A stretch of 29,058 nt of DNA, from the IMG/VR virus record IMGVR_UViG_3300042882_000265, positions 1 through 29,058 of that record; one strand, given 5' to 3'. The position numbers and the translations under genes were made by a program. Of this stretch, positions 22,572 through 29,058 are shown piece after piece; position 1 is the stretch's first letter; each line of letters opens with the position of its first letter. The DNA comes from a virus. The notes beneath the pieces were generated by a model. The model was not told where the DNA came from. It saw only the letters and a program-made list of their open reading frames with translations, and searched no databases.

Positions 22572-22826
22572 ATGGAGTTAATTTTATTGTTAGCGGTTGC
22601 ATGGTGGTTAGTAAGTTTTGAGCCTTTGCAGTTGTTTATTGACCATATTTTTAGACAATTTCCTATTACAAACCTATCAAACTACATACATTCTAGTTTA
22701 GGTTGTTGGAAGTGTTCTTCATTTTGGACTATTTTAATATTTTCAGGCAGCTTTCAATTTGCTTGTTTGGGCGCATTAACAGCATTTATAATTGATTTAT
22801 GTTTGAACAAGCTGAACTCGAAATAA
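22572..22826 (+). CDS. 84-residue membrane protein with CxxC motif
   Basis: There is a membrane segment at about 2-19 (ELILLLAVAWWLVSF) and another at about 51-78 (FWTILIFSGSFQFACLGALTAFIIDL). Between them lies GCWKCSSFW with Cys45 and Cys48. Its 3' end overlaps the next gene by 28 bases. Small two-segment proteins with a C-x-x-C-x-x-FW motif occur in Bacteroidota phages with no known function. A holin role cannot be excluded, though the gene is far from the lysin. Confidence 0.65.
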   Translation: MELILLLAVAWWLVSFEPLQLFIDHIFRQFPITNLSNYIHSSLGCWKCSSFWTILIFSGSFQFACLGALTAFIIDLCLNKLNSK

Positions 22827-23002
22827 TAAACGAGATTATTAACGCTACAGAGGTAGTAAGATACTCAAAGGTAAGTCTGAATAGACTAAAAAAGATTAAA
22901 GAGCTTAAAACAAAGAAAAAAGACGGTGAGTGTTTTTGTTCAAATGTTCGTAGGCGTGTATGGTTTAAAGATTTTGTAAGTTGGTTTGAAAGCAATTCTT
23001 GA
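22799..23002 (+). CDS. 67-residue protein beside the sigma-like gene, function unknown
   Basis: The helical N-terminus carries many Lys, and the end GECFCSNVRRRVWFKDFVSWFE has a Cys-x-Cys. It overlaps the upstream gene by 28 bases and the downstream gene by 17. Proteins with a CFCS-RR-W end next to a sigma-like gene are common in Flavobacterium phages, in my reading. It may work with the regulator. Confidence 0.62.
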   Translation: MFEQAELEIINEIINATEVVRYSKVSLNRLKKIKELKTKKKDGECFCSNVRRRVWFKDFVSWFESNS

Positions 23003-23519
23003 TAAATACCTGTCGAAGCATTACGAAGATGTACGAAAATACACTAACTACTTTTTGGTGCGTATGAAAAGCCGAATAACTGCGGACGTAGTGATTAATA
23101 ACAGCTATATTTATTTAGTTGGATTGAAAACCGACATAAAGACGGAAGACCAAATGAAAGCATATCTGTTTAATACGATAAAAAAGCAAATAATTTGGAA
23201 TACTAGCCAGTCAAACAAAGATGAGCATATTACAGCCTTTGAAAACACGAACGTACAAGAAGCCGAAGATAACACCGATTTACAGGATAAAATAGAACTA
23301 GAACGTAAATACCAACTACACAAATCATGTATAGAGGTTTATAGAAACAATATTGATGACAAAATTAAATTATTAATATTTGAGGCATATTACGACAAAG
23401 GTTACAGCACAGCCAGAGCAATGGGCAAATATTTTGATTTACCATTTACAACTGCTCACTTTTGGATTAGAGAAATAAAGAATGATTTACTTATAATTAA
23501 GAAACAACATGAGAATTAA
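22986..23519 (+). CDS. Sigma-70-like / late transcription regulator (probable)
   Basis: A 177-residue protein with a TTG start. No nearer ATG fits, and the first ATG in frame would remove the N-terminal helix. The N-terminal half (about 1-85) has a sigma region 2-like pattern (NNSYIYLVGLKTDI, AYLFNTIKKQIIWNTSQ). A helical linker leads to a C-terminal HTH (about 120-168, KLLIFEAYYDKGYSTARAMGKYFDLPFTTAHFWIREIKNDLL) like sigma region 4. It is a good candidate for the factor reading the late elements at 6909, 8601, 11217 and 26737. Similarity is weak by eye. Confidence 0.65.
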   Translation: MKAILDKYLSKHYEDVRKYTNYFLVRMKSRITADVVINNSYIYLVGLKTDIKTEDQMKAYLFNTIKKQIIWNTSQSNKDEHITAFENTNVQEAEDNTDLQDKIELERKYQLHKSCIEVYRNNIDDKIKLLIFEAYYDKGYSTARAMGKYFDLPFTTAHFWIREIKNDLLIIKKQHEN

Positions 23520-23727
23520 AGACGAATATAAAGGCAAAACGATTGTAAAATACAATTCAATCATGGGAGAGCAAAGAATAATAGTTGATAAATTAGACGT
23601 TACCCGCTTTTCCTATTATCAATCAATTGGACTTGGGTATATATTCGAACCGGAACCAATTAATTACACAGGAATAGAACAAGAACCAAAGCCAGAACCT
23701 AGAAAAAGACGGAAGAAAAATGGATAA
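23509..23727 (+). CDS. 72-residue conserved protein, function unknown
   Basis: MRIKDEYKGKTIVKYNSIMGEQ..., a small beta-rich protein with GLGYIFEPEPINYTGIEQ and a basic tail (RKRRKKNG). It overlaps the sigma-like gene by 11 bases. I have seen such proteins next to similar regulators in Bacteroidota phages. No function known. Confidence 0.65.
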   Translation: MRIKDEYKGKTIVKYNSIMGEQRIIVDKLDVTRFSYYQSIGLGYIFEPEPINYTGIEQEPKPEPRKRRKKNG

Positions 23728-23863
23728 AACACAAAAAGTAATAGATTTTATAAATTCAATCTCAGCTAAACATCTAAACAAGAATAGAACTAAGATTGAA
23801 ATACCAATAAGTGAATACTACAACCTATTGCAAGGAGTTAGACAACTAATAAATGAGAAATGA
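23720..23863 (+). CDS. 47-residue small protein, function unknown
   Basis: MDKTQKVIDFINSISAKHLNK... ending YYNLLQGVRQLINEK, a short alpha-beta-alpha layout. It overlaps its upstream neighbour by 8 bases and starts the next gene in ATGA, so the operon junctions support it. Confidence 0.55.
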   Translation: MDKTQKVIDFINSISAKHLNKNRTKIEIPISEYYNLLQGVRQLINEK

Positions 23864-24462
23864 AGTTAGTAAAAATAACGGATGTAAAGCCGAACCCAAA
23901 GAACCCACGCGTAATAAAAGACGGAAAATTCCAAAAGTTAGTTAAGTCTATACAAGAATTTCCTGACATGCTGAATAAACGTCCTCTAATCGTTTTTACA
24001 GATACAGATAATAAATACGTTGTCTTAGGTGGTAATATGCGTTTAAAAGCCTGCAAAGAGATAGGATTAAAAGAAATACCCGTTATTATAGCTGACGAAT
24101 GGACGGAAGAACAAAAAGCTGAGTTTTTAATTAAAGATAACGTAGGTTTTGGAGAATGGGATTGGGATAGTTTAGCGAATGAGTGGAACACGGACGAACT
24201 AACTGATTGGGGTTTGGATATTCCAAATTATAGTTTAGGATTAGATGTTAATGATATGACCGAAGAAGATATTGACATTGAAGAGGAATTTGACCCAATA
24301 GGAGTTTCAAAAGGATTACATCGCATTATATTTATATTTGACAATGAAGACGAAGCGATAAAGTGGTATGGTGAAAATAATATAAAATCAGATTATAAAA
24401 AGTTTGGAGGGTCAGATGTAAGTGTTTGGCACGTTAATTTAAGCACTAAATATGCGAAATAA
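23860..24462 (+). CDS. ParB-like N-terminal domain protein
   Basis: A 200-residue protein. Residues 1-80 are a ParB/Srx-like domain: a start strand LVKITDVKPNPKNPR, helix FQKLVKSIQEF, then RPLIVFTDTDNKYVVLGGNMRLKACKEIGLKEIPVII with GGNMRLKA (57-64) in place of the GxRR box. A second part (about 90-130) is acidic, and a C-terminal domain contains GLHRIIFIFDNEDEAIKWYG. In many phages this domain is fused or adjacent to a DNA methylase; none is here. Next comes a putative DNA glycosyltransferase (11-base overlap). A role in DNA recognition for modification is possible. Confidence 0.8.
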   Translation: MKLVKITDVKPNPKNPRVIKDGKFQKLVKSIQEFPDMLNKRPLIVFTDTDNKYVVLGGNMRLKACKEIGLKEIPVIIADEWTEEQKAEFLIKDNVGFGEWDWDSLANEWNTDELTDWGLDIPNYSLGLDVNDMTEEDIDIEEEFDPIGVSKGLHRIIFIFDNEDEAIKWYGENNIKSDYKKFGGSDVSVWHVNLSTKYAK

Positions 24463-25222
24463 ATTTCCAGTTTATATAATTAGCAAAGGACGTTATGAAG
24501 TGACTTTAACAGCTGACAAATTTGAACAAGCTGGAATTGATTATTTAATAGCAGTTGAACCTCAAGAAAAAGACGAATACATAAAAAAATTAGGAAAACA
24601 TCGTGTTTTAGTTTTACCATTTTCAAATTTAGGATTAGGAAGCTACCCAGCAAGAAATTTTTGTTGGGAACACGCAAAATCAAACGGTTATAAATATCAT
24701 TGGTTATTTGATGATAATATCATGTCATTTTATAAATGGGTAAATGCAAAACGTATTCAAATAACAGATTTAAATTCTGCTTTGATTTATGTTGAAAATC
24801 ACACTATAAAAAATAATATTGATTTATCAGGTTTTGAAGAGTATAATTTTAGCCGAACAATACCAAAAAAACCTTTTAAATTTAATTGTCATGTATATTC
24901 TGCGATGCTAATAAAAAACGAATTGCCATACCGTTGGAGGTTAAAATATAACGAAGATGTTGATTTATGTTTGCAAGTTTTACATAATGGCGGAACAACG
25001 TCACCATGTGTTTATTATACAATAAATAAGGTAAGCACATCAAAAAAAATGAAAGGCGGAAACCAAACAGAACTTTATAAAGGAAACGCAAAAGAAAAAA
25101 AGATTTTGAAAGCAAAAATGTTAGAAGCCGTCTGGCCTCAATATGCAAAGACAGTAATTAGATTTAATAGACCACATCATTTAATTGACTGGAAAGTATT
25201 TAAAAAGAAAACAACGAAATAA
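24452..25222 (+). CDS. TET-associated-type glycosyltransferase (TAGT-like), candidate DNA base glycosyltransferase
   Basis: A 256-residue protein with a GT-A-like fold pattern. PVYIISKGR (6-14) is the first strand and nucleotide-binding turn, then YLIAVEPQE, LVLPFSNLGLGSYPARNFCWEHA (53-75) and HWLFDDNIMSFYKW, where DDN (87-89) takes the place of the DXD metal motif. YNEDVDLCLQVL (about 167-178) follows. This matches the TAGT family described by Aravind's group in phages, often beside TET/JBP oxygenases, where it may glycosylate oxidised bases in DNA. No oxygenase or hydroxymethylase is seen here. It overlaps the ParB-like gene and precedes terminase by 7 bases. Confidence 0.7.
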   Translation: MRNKFPVYIISKGRYEVTLTADKFEQAGIDYLIAVEPQEKDEYIKKLGKHRVLVLPFSNLGLGSYPARNFCWEHAKSNGYKYHWLFDDNIMSFYKWVNAKRIQITDLNSALIYVENHTIKNNIDLSGFEEYNFSRTIPKKPFKFNCHVYSAMLIKNELPYRWRLKYNEDVDLCLQVLHNGGTTSPCVYYTINKVSTSKKMKGGNQTELYKGNAKEKKILKAKMLEAVWPQYAKTVIRFNRPHHLIDWKVFKKKTTK

Positions 25223-25229
25223 CAACGAT

Positions 25230-25607
25230 ATGGCAGGTAAAGGACAAATAGAACCACGTTGGGAAAAAGGAGAAAGCGGAAACCCTAACGGAAGACCGAG
25301 AAAGTATGTTTCAGCACTAAAGGAACATGGATATAAAGCATCTGAAATTAACGATTGTATCCTTGTAATGATTTCAATGTCACTGGATGAACTAAAAGAC
25401 GTTTGGCAAAATCCAAAAGCAACGATACTCGAAAAGACGATTGCAAATGCTTTGCGTAAATCTTTGGAGAAAGGTTCGTTATATTCAATAGAAACTTTAT
25501 TAAGCAGAGCAGTAGGTAAACCAAAGGAATCAATCGACCATACAACAAACGGTGAACCAATGCGAGATATTAAGGTTACGATAATAAATGGAAATACAAG
25601 CGACTAA
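25230..25607 (+). CDS. Terminase small subunit (DUF5681-like)
   Basis: A 125-residue protein. MAGKGQIEPRWEKGESGNPNGRPRK is the DUF5681-type start (KG-SGNP-GRP). A helical middle follows, and then a C-terminal part with GKPKESIDHTTNG. It precedes and overlaps the large subunit by 20 bases, which fits DNA recognition for packaging. The ATG at 25230 is chosen over 25185, which lies inside the preceding gene. Confidence 0.78.
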   Translation: MAGKGQIEPRWEKGESGNPNGRPRKYVSALKEHGYKASEINDCILVMISMSLDELKDVWQNPKATILEKTIANALRKSLEKGSLYSIETLLSRAVGKPKESIDHTTNGEPMRDIKVTIINGNTSD

Positions 25608-26739
25608 TATATTTCAAAAGAACTTTGACGCGCTCCAAAATAAATGGGTGCGTTTTGTCATTAATGAGGGCGGTTCACGTTCAAGTAAGACTTATTCGCT
25701 TTGTCAGTTGCTAATCGTTTACAGCTTACAGAATCCTCAAAAGGTAGTTAGTATAATTAGAAAAACTTTTCCTGCGTTACGAGCAACGGTAATGCGTGAC
25801 TTCTTCGAAATACTTAAAGACCTAGAAATATATTCAAGTGAACGCCATAACAAGTCAGAGCATATCTACACTTTCGATAATGGCTCAATAGTTGAATTTT
25901 TTAGTGTGGATGATGAACAAAAGATACGAGGTCGTAAACGTGACGTGGCATGGTGCAATGAAGCAAATGAGTTATTTTACGATGACTTTACTCAGTTGAA
26001 CATGAGAACCGAGTTTAAGTTAATTTTTGATTACAACCCTTCGGAGTCTTCAAGTTGGCTTTACGAGTTACCAAAAGACGAAAGCACGTTAATTAAATCT
26101 ACTTACAAAGACAATCCGTTTTTACCTGACAGCATTAAAAAGCAAATTGAAGACCTTAAACGAACTGATGAATCATTATATCAGATTTACGCACTAGGTG
26201 AAAAGGCAATCAGTAAAAGTAACATTTACTCTAATTGGACTTTCTTGAATCATAGACCTTCAAAGTTTGTTAATTACGTTTATGGGTTGGACTTCGGTTA
26301 TAACCACCCCACTGCGCTTGTAAGGGTTTACTGGGTAGATAATGATATATTCATTGAAAAGGTAATTTACGAAAGCTATTTAACCACTACAAACCTAATC
26401 GACAAAATGAATCAGTTAGGCGTAGAAAAACACGTTACGATATTAGCTGACTATTCACGCCCCGAAATAATAGCAGAAATGAACAACGCAGGGTTTGACG
26501 TTCAGAATGCGAATAAGGTAGTTAAAAAAGGGATTGATAACATTAAAACCTTTGGAGTATTTTGCGAGGATTCAAAAGAAATAAAAAAGGAATACGATAA
26601 TTATAAATGGAAAAAAGTAGGCGACATAATAACGGATGAACCTGTTAAATTATTTGATGATGCTATGGACGCGATTAGATACGCAGTTACTCATATTAGA
26701 CAAGAATATTACACCGACGATTCTTACTTTGCATTCTAA
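25588..26739 (+). CDS. terL: Terminase large subunit
   Basis: A 383-residue packaging ATPase and nuclease. The P-loop GGSRSSKT lies at 28-35, the variant usual in phage terminases. A Walker B-like VAWCNEANE has the catalytic Glu125. The C-terminal RNase H-like nuclease shows GLDFGYN (Asp235), ILADYSRPE (Asp288) and DDAMDAIRYA (Asp357, Asp358, Asp361). It docks on the portal and drives DNA into the prohead. It is short for the family but all motifs are present. The stop codon is shared with the upstream box of the late element at 26737. The circular assembly cannot tell headful from cohesive-end packaging. Confidence 0.95.
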   Translation: MEIQATNIFQKNFDALQNKWVRFVINEGGSRSSKTYSLCQLLIVYSLQNPQKVVSIIRKTFPALRATVMRDFFEILKDLEIYSSERHNKSEHIYTFDNGSIVEFFSVDDEQKIRGRKRDVAWCNEANELFYDDFTQLNMRTEFKLIFDYNPSESSSWLYELPKDESTLIKSTYKDNPFLPDSIKKQIEDLKRTDESLYQIYALGEKAISKSNIYSNWTFLNHRPSKFVNYVYGLDFGYNHPTALVRVYWVDNDIFIEKVIYESYLTTTNLIDKMNQLGVEKHVTILADYSRPEIIAEMNNAGFDVQNANKVVKKGIDNIKTFGVFCEDSKEIKKEYDNYKWKKVGDIITDEPVKLFDDAMDAIRYAVTHIRQEYYTDDSYFAF

Positions 26740-26768
26740 ACATAAACACGGAAAAAATTAATATTAGT
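26737..26768 (+). promoter_or_regulatory. Late promoter-like element, copy 4 (variant)
   Basis: TAAACATAA (26737-26745, its TAA being the terL stop), 12 bases, then TTAATATTAGT (26758-26768), which has one inserted T compared with the other copies, then the ATG at once. It would drive the fibre genes and, through the join, the tail tip and tape measure genes. Confidence 0.58.
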
Positions 26769-28136
26769 ATGGCTTACAGAGAAAGACAAAAAATTAGTCA
26801 AATGACACCGAAAGGTAGCAATCTCGAAGCTACCGATTTAATAGAGATATCAGAACTTCAATCGGGGACTTATGTAACAAGGTCTATTACAGGTCAAGAA
26901 ATTATTAACGCTGCTTCTGGTGGCGGTTCTGGTGACTTACAAACGGTTACAGATAACGGCAACACAACAACGAATGATTTAATAGTTAGTGTTGATAATC
27001 CAAATGACAAAACAACGGTTTCAGACCAATACGTAAAAACGGAAAACGGAACTACGGGAACATATACAAGTATAACAGCAATAGGAGGTTTGCAGTTAAA
27101 AGTAGGCGATGAAGAAAGTCAACTTAAAAACACGAATGTAACAAACCCCGATGTTGTTTTAGAATTCCCTGACAAAGCAACAGGAAGTTATACAATAGCA
27201 ACAACAAGCGATTTAACGAGTGGTTATATTCCATATACAGGCGCAACTCAAAACGCTGATTTAGGCGAATACGAACTAAAGGCTGGTCAACTTAGTTTAG
27301 ACGTATCACCAACAGGAACTGCTGCGGTAGGAACTACTAGATGGAATGATTCATTAGGAAGTTCTGAAACAACTTTAAAAGGTGGTTCGGTTATACTGAA
27401 GAACGGTGTTGACTTAGTAGCTAGAGTAGTTAATAAAGTTGTACCCAATGCAACGCTTACAAAAGCTAATTATACAGCTGTTAAAGTATCTGGTGCTCAA
27501 GGTCAAAGATTAGCTGTTGATTACGCAAAAGCGGATACAGATTTAAATTCAGCGGACACCATAGGATTAGTAACTGAAACAATCGCAACAAACCAAGAAG
27601 GCTTTATTATAACGGTAGGGCAAATCGAAGAAATAAACACCACAGGTAGCTTACAAGGTGAAACTTGGGCTGATGGTGACGTTCTTTACTTATCACCTAC
27701 AACTGCTGGAGCGTTAACAAATGTTAAACCAACAGGCGCAACAGGTCACATTGTCGTAATTGGTTACGTTGAATATGCACACGCAGTACATGGTAAGATT
27801 TACGTTAAGATAATGAACGGTTGGGAGTTAGATGAACTTCATAACGTTTATATTTCTTCAGTTCAAAAAGGGGATAATTTAGAATATAACGGAACGCTTT
27901 GGGTAAATACAGGTATTAAATTTACTATTGAATTAATGGATGCGTTAAGTGTAGATTTTTACGCTCCGTATGCGTTAAAGATAAATTCAGTTAGTAATGT
28001 ATTAAACGCGCCAACGATTACTATTTTAGACGATGGCTCGGCATATACTCTAGGTAATACAATTACAATCGGAAGTAAAATAACGGTGACGGCAAACACG
28101 GCTTCCGTAGTTAATTTAAACGTAGTTAAAGCATGA
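26769..28136 (+). CDS. Tail fibre-like structural protein
   Basis: A 455-residue protein rich in Thr, Gly, Asn and Ser. The N-terminus MAYRERQKISQMTPKGSNLEATDLIEIS is an attachment segment seen in fibre or structural proteins of Bacteroidota phages. The middle has GYIPYTGATQNADLGEYELKAGQL, a common fibre-shaft text, and the C-terminal half is beta-rich. No enzymatic motif. It is followed in ATGA overlap by the lectin-like protein, so the two may form one receptor-binding assembly. Confidence 0.75.
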   Translation: MAYRERQKISQMTPKGSNLEATDLIEISELQSGTYVTRSITGQEIINAASGGGSGDLQTVTDNGNTTTNDLIVSVDNPNDKTTVSDQYVKTENGTTGTYTSITAIGGLQLKVGDEESQLKNTNVTNPDVVLEFPDKATGSYTIATTSDLTSGYIPYTGATQNADLGEYELKAGQLSLDVSPTGTAAVGTTRWNDSLGSSETTLKGGSVILKNGVDLVARVVNKVVPNATLTKANYTAVKVSGAQGQRLAVDYAKADTDLNSADTIGLVTETIATNQEGFIITVGQIEEINTTGSLQGETWADGDVLYLSPTTAGALTNVKPTGATGHIVVIGYVEYAHAVHGKIYVKIMNGWELDELHNVYISSVQKGDNLEYNGTLWVNTGIKFTIELMDALSVDFYAPYALKINSVSNVLNAPTITILDDGSAYTLGNTITIGSKITVTANTASVVNLNVVKA

Positions 28137-28747
28137 TAAACGATATTTATATAAAAGCAACTGCGGCTAGTGTAAGTAGGTCAACGGCTAAATTAATGAA
28201 GACTAATCAAACGACGTCTTATAGAACAGGAGATGATGGAGATATCGAAGCTGGTAGAAATACTTCATTTTTTGTTTTAGCTGAAAACAACCCTTTTGGG
28301 AATACAGATAGATTTACAGATGAATTAGGGGGCACAACTTACACAAATGATATTGTAATAGATTGGTCAACTTATGACGGCTCAACCGTTTTAGGTTGGC
28401 GTAGAACTTCAAATGGCGTTGATATAAACTGGAATAATGCAATAGACGGAGCATTAGCAGTAAGTATAGGTAGTTATACTACGGGATGGAGGTTACCAAA
28501 TATACAAGAGCTATTTAGTTTAGCAAATTGGGGAGTTGATAACGTGTTAAATTATTCACCTATAAACTTAGGGACATCAACTTTTGCTTATTGGAGTGGT
28601 ACAACAAGAATAGGCTCAACAGCTTCTGCCCATAGAATGTTTAATGCGCAAACAAATGTAATAGCTTCAACAACTAAAATAACAACAGCGGCAACTAGGT
28701 ACATTCCATGCAGAGTATTCACAGTAACAGGAACAACACTAACATAA
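28133..28747 (+). CDS. DUF1566/Lcl-like C-type-lectin-fold protein, candidate receptor-binding protein
   Basis: A 204-residue protein. The C-terminal domain (about 75-196) shows the DUF1566 marks: a Trp-rich GWRRTSNG, GWRLPNIQEL (118-127), SPINL, FAYWSGTT (151-158), HRMFNAQ and RYIPCRVF (189-196). That is a C-type-lectin-like fold used in adhesins such as Legionella Lcl. After the fibre gene, it is likely the tip that touches the host surface. The fold resembles the variable proteins of diversity-generating retroelements, but no reverse transcriptase is present. Confidence 0.8.
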   Translation: MINDIYIKATAASVSRSTAKLMKTNQTTSYRTGDDGDIEAGRNTSFFVLAENNPFGNTDRFTDELGGTTYTNDIVIDWSTYDGSTVLGWRRTSNGVDINWNNAIDGALAVSIGSYTTGWRLPNIQELFSLANWGVDNVLNYSPINLGTSTFAYWSGTTRIGSTASAHRMFNAQTNVIASTTKITTAATRYIPCRVFTVTGTTLT

Positions 28748-28748
28748 T

Positions 28749-28985
28749 ATGGCAACTTATAACTTTCCACAATTCAATGTAGAGATTATCAATCCGACTA
28801 TTGAAATAGACTTAAACACGATTCAAGACCAAGCGATTAATAAATTATTAAGCGTAGATATTTTATTAATAACTGAAACGTCAAAATTTGGAGTTACGGC
28901 TAATAATATGCCTTATGAGTATTCATGGGATGATGACGATATAACAACAATGGTTAATATTTGGCTGCAACAATTTGAGATATAA
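28749..28985 (+). CDS. 78-residue conserved tail-region protein
   Basis: MATYNFPQFNVEIINPTIEI... then LLSVDILLITETSKFGVTANNMPYEYSWDDDDITTMVNIWLQQFEI. Proteins of this type are common in tail modules of Bacteroidota phages. It may be a small structural or assembly factor. It starts one base after the lectin-like gene and ends in TAATG with the next tail gene across the join, and its last 54 bases are repeated at 1-54. Confidence 0.7.
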   Translation: MATYNFPQFNVEIINPTIEIDLNTIQDQAINKLLSVDILLITETSKFGVTANNMPYEYSWDDDDITTMVNIWLQQFEI

Positions 28986-29058
28986 TGGCAATAACTTTAA
29001 TAGCGAGACCGCAAGATATAACACCCGCTTACAACCCTGTTAAATGGATTGTAGATTC
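28932..29058. repeat. 127-bp direct terminal repeat, right copy
   Basis: Identical to 1-127. From 28985 it holds the first 74 bases of the 499-residue tail protein gene that is complete at 54-1553, so that gene must not be counted twice. Joining the ends removes one copy and restores unbroken genes. Confidence 0.95.

Noticed and set aside
23860-24462. Plasmid-type ParB partition protein
   Set aside because: No ParA partner or parS-like repeats; the short ParB-like domain before terminase is the common phage type.
14431-25222. Integrase, CRISPR array or tRNA genes
   Set aside because: No tyrosine or serine recombinase motifs, no regularly spaced repeats and no tRNA-like cloverleaf were seen.
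28133-28985. Diversity-generating retroelement linked to the lectin-like protein
   Set aside because: No reverse transcriptase motif and no template repeat of its 3' end were found in the genome.

Overview
The window is a complete, circular, small tailed-phage genome written as a linear contig. Its first 127 bases recur exactly as its last 127 bases, so the unique length is 28,931 bp. Two genes run across the join. The strong A+T bias (about one third G+C by eye), host-type promoters of the Bacteroidota pattern TTG-N19-TAnnTTTG, A-rich start regions without clear Shine-Dalgarno sequences, and the protein families all point to a phage of Bacteroidota, probably Flavobacterium or a relative. The tape measure, tail tube and tail terminator imply a siphovirus-like particle. 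I see no integrase, partition genes, tRNA or DNA polymerase. All genes lie on the + strand except a two-gene block at 7.35-8.59 kb.

Layout. 25.2-26.7 kb: terminase small and large subunits. 26.8-29.0 kb and on through the join: fibre-like protein, C-type-lectin-like (DUF1566) protein and a small conserved protein. 0.05-6.5 kb: two tail-tip/baseplate proteins, then the tape measure. 6.5-7.4 kb: tail terminator and gp10-like neck protein. 7.35-8.59 kb (minus): two overlapping genes, possibly tail assembly chaperones. 8.6-13.5 kb: protease-scaffold fusion, major capsid protein, tail tube, small structural protein, portal, connector. 13.5-14.4 kb: holin-like protein, NlpC/P60-CHAP-like lysin and a small charged protein. 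14.5-16.1 kb: small early proteins. 16.1-18.0 kb: a structured RNA leader, a DUF6291 replication protein and a Twinkle/DnaB-like helicase. 18.1-21.3 kb: HNH-AP2 endonuclease, NinG, ERF annealase and YqaJ-like exonuclease. 21.3-22.1 kb: small genes ending in a Cro/CI-like HTH protein. 22.2-25.2 kb: zinc-ribbon protein, membrane protein, sigma-like regulator, ParB-like protein and a TET-associated-type glycosyltransferase.

The regulatory DNA suggests a two-step programme. Three host-type promoters (14.54, 19.58 and 22.18 kb) share a leader AACAATTAAA, and two of them carry the inverted repeat TATTC-N6-GAATA between the -33 and -7 boxes. This is a natural target for the HTH protein encoded just before the third. 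A second, different promoter-like element, TRAACAWA...TTAATATAGT, lies against the start codons of four structural genes. It is a good candidate for late promoters read with the help of the phage sigma-like protein, giving almost leaderless messages.

The most interesting points are the late-element family, the shared early operator, a pseudoknot-forming leader RNA before the replication genes, an orphan DNA-glycosyltransferase candidate next to a ParB-like protein, a morphogenesis module in reversed gene order, and near-absence of GATC. All family assignments come from reading motifs, with no database search.
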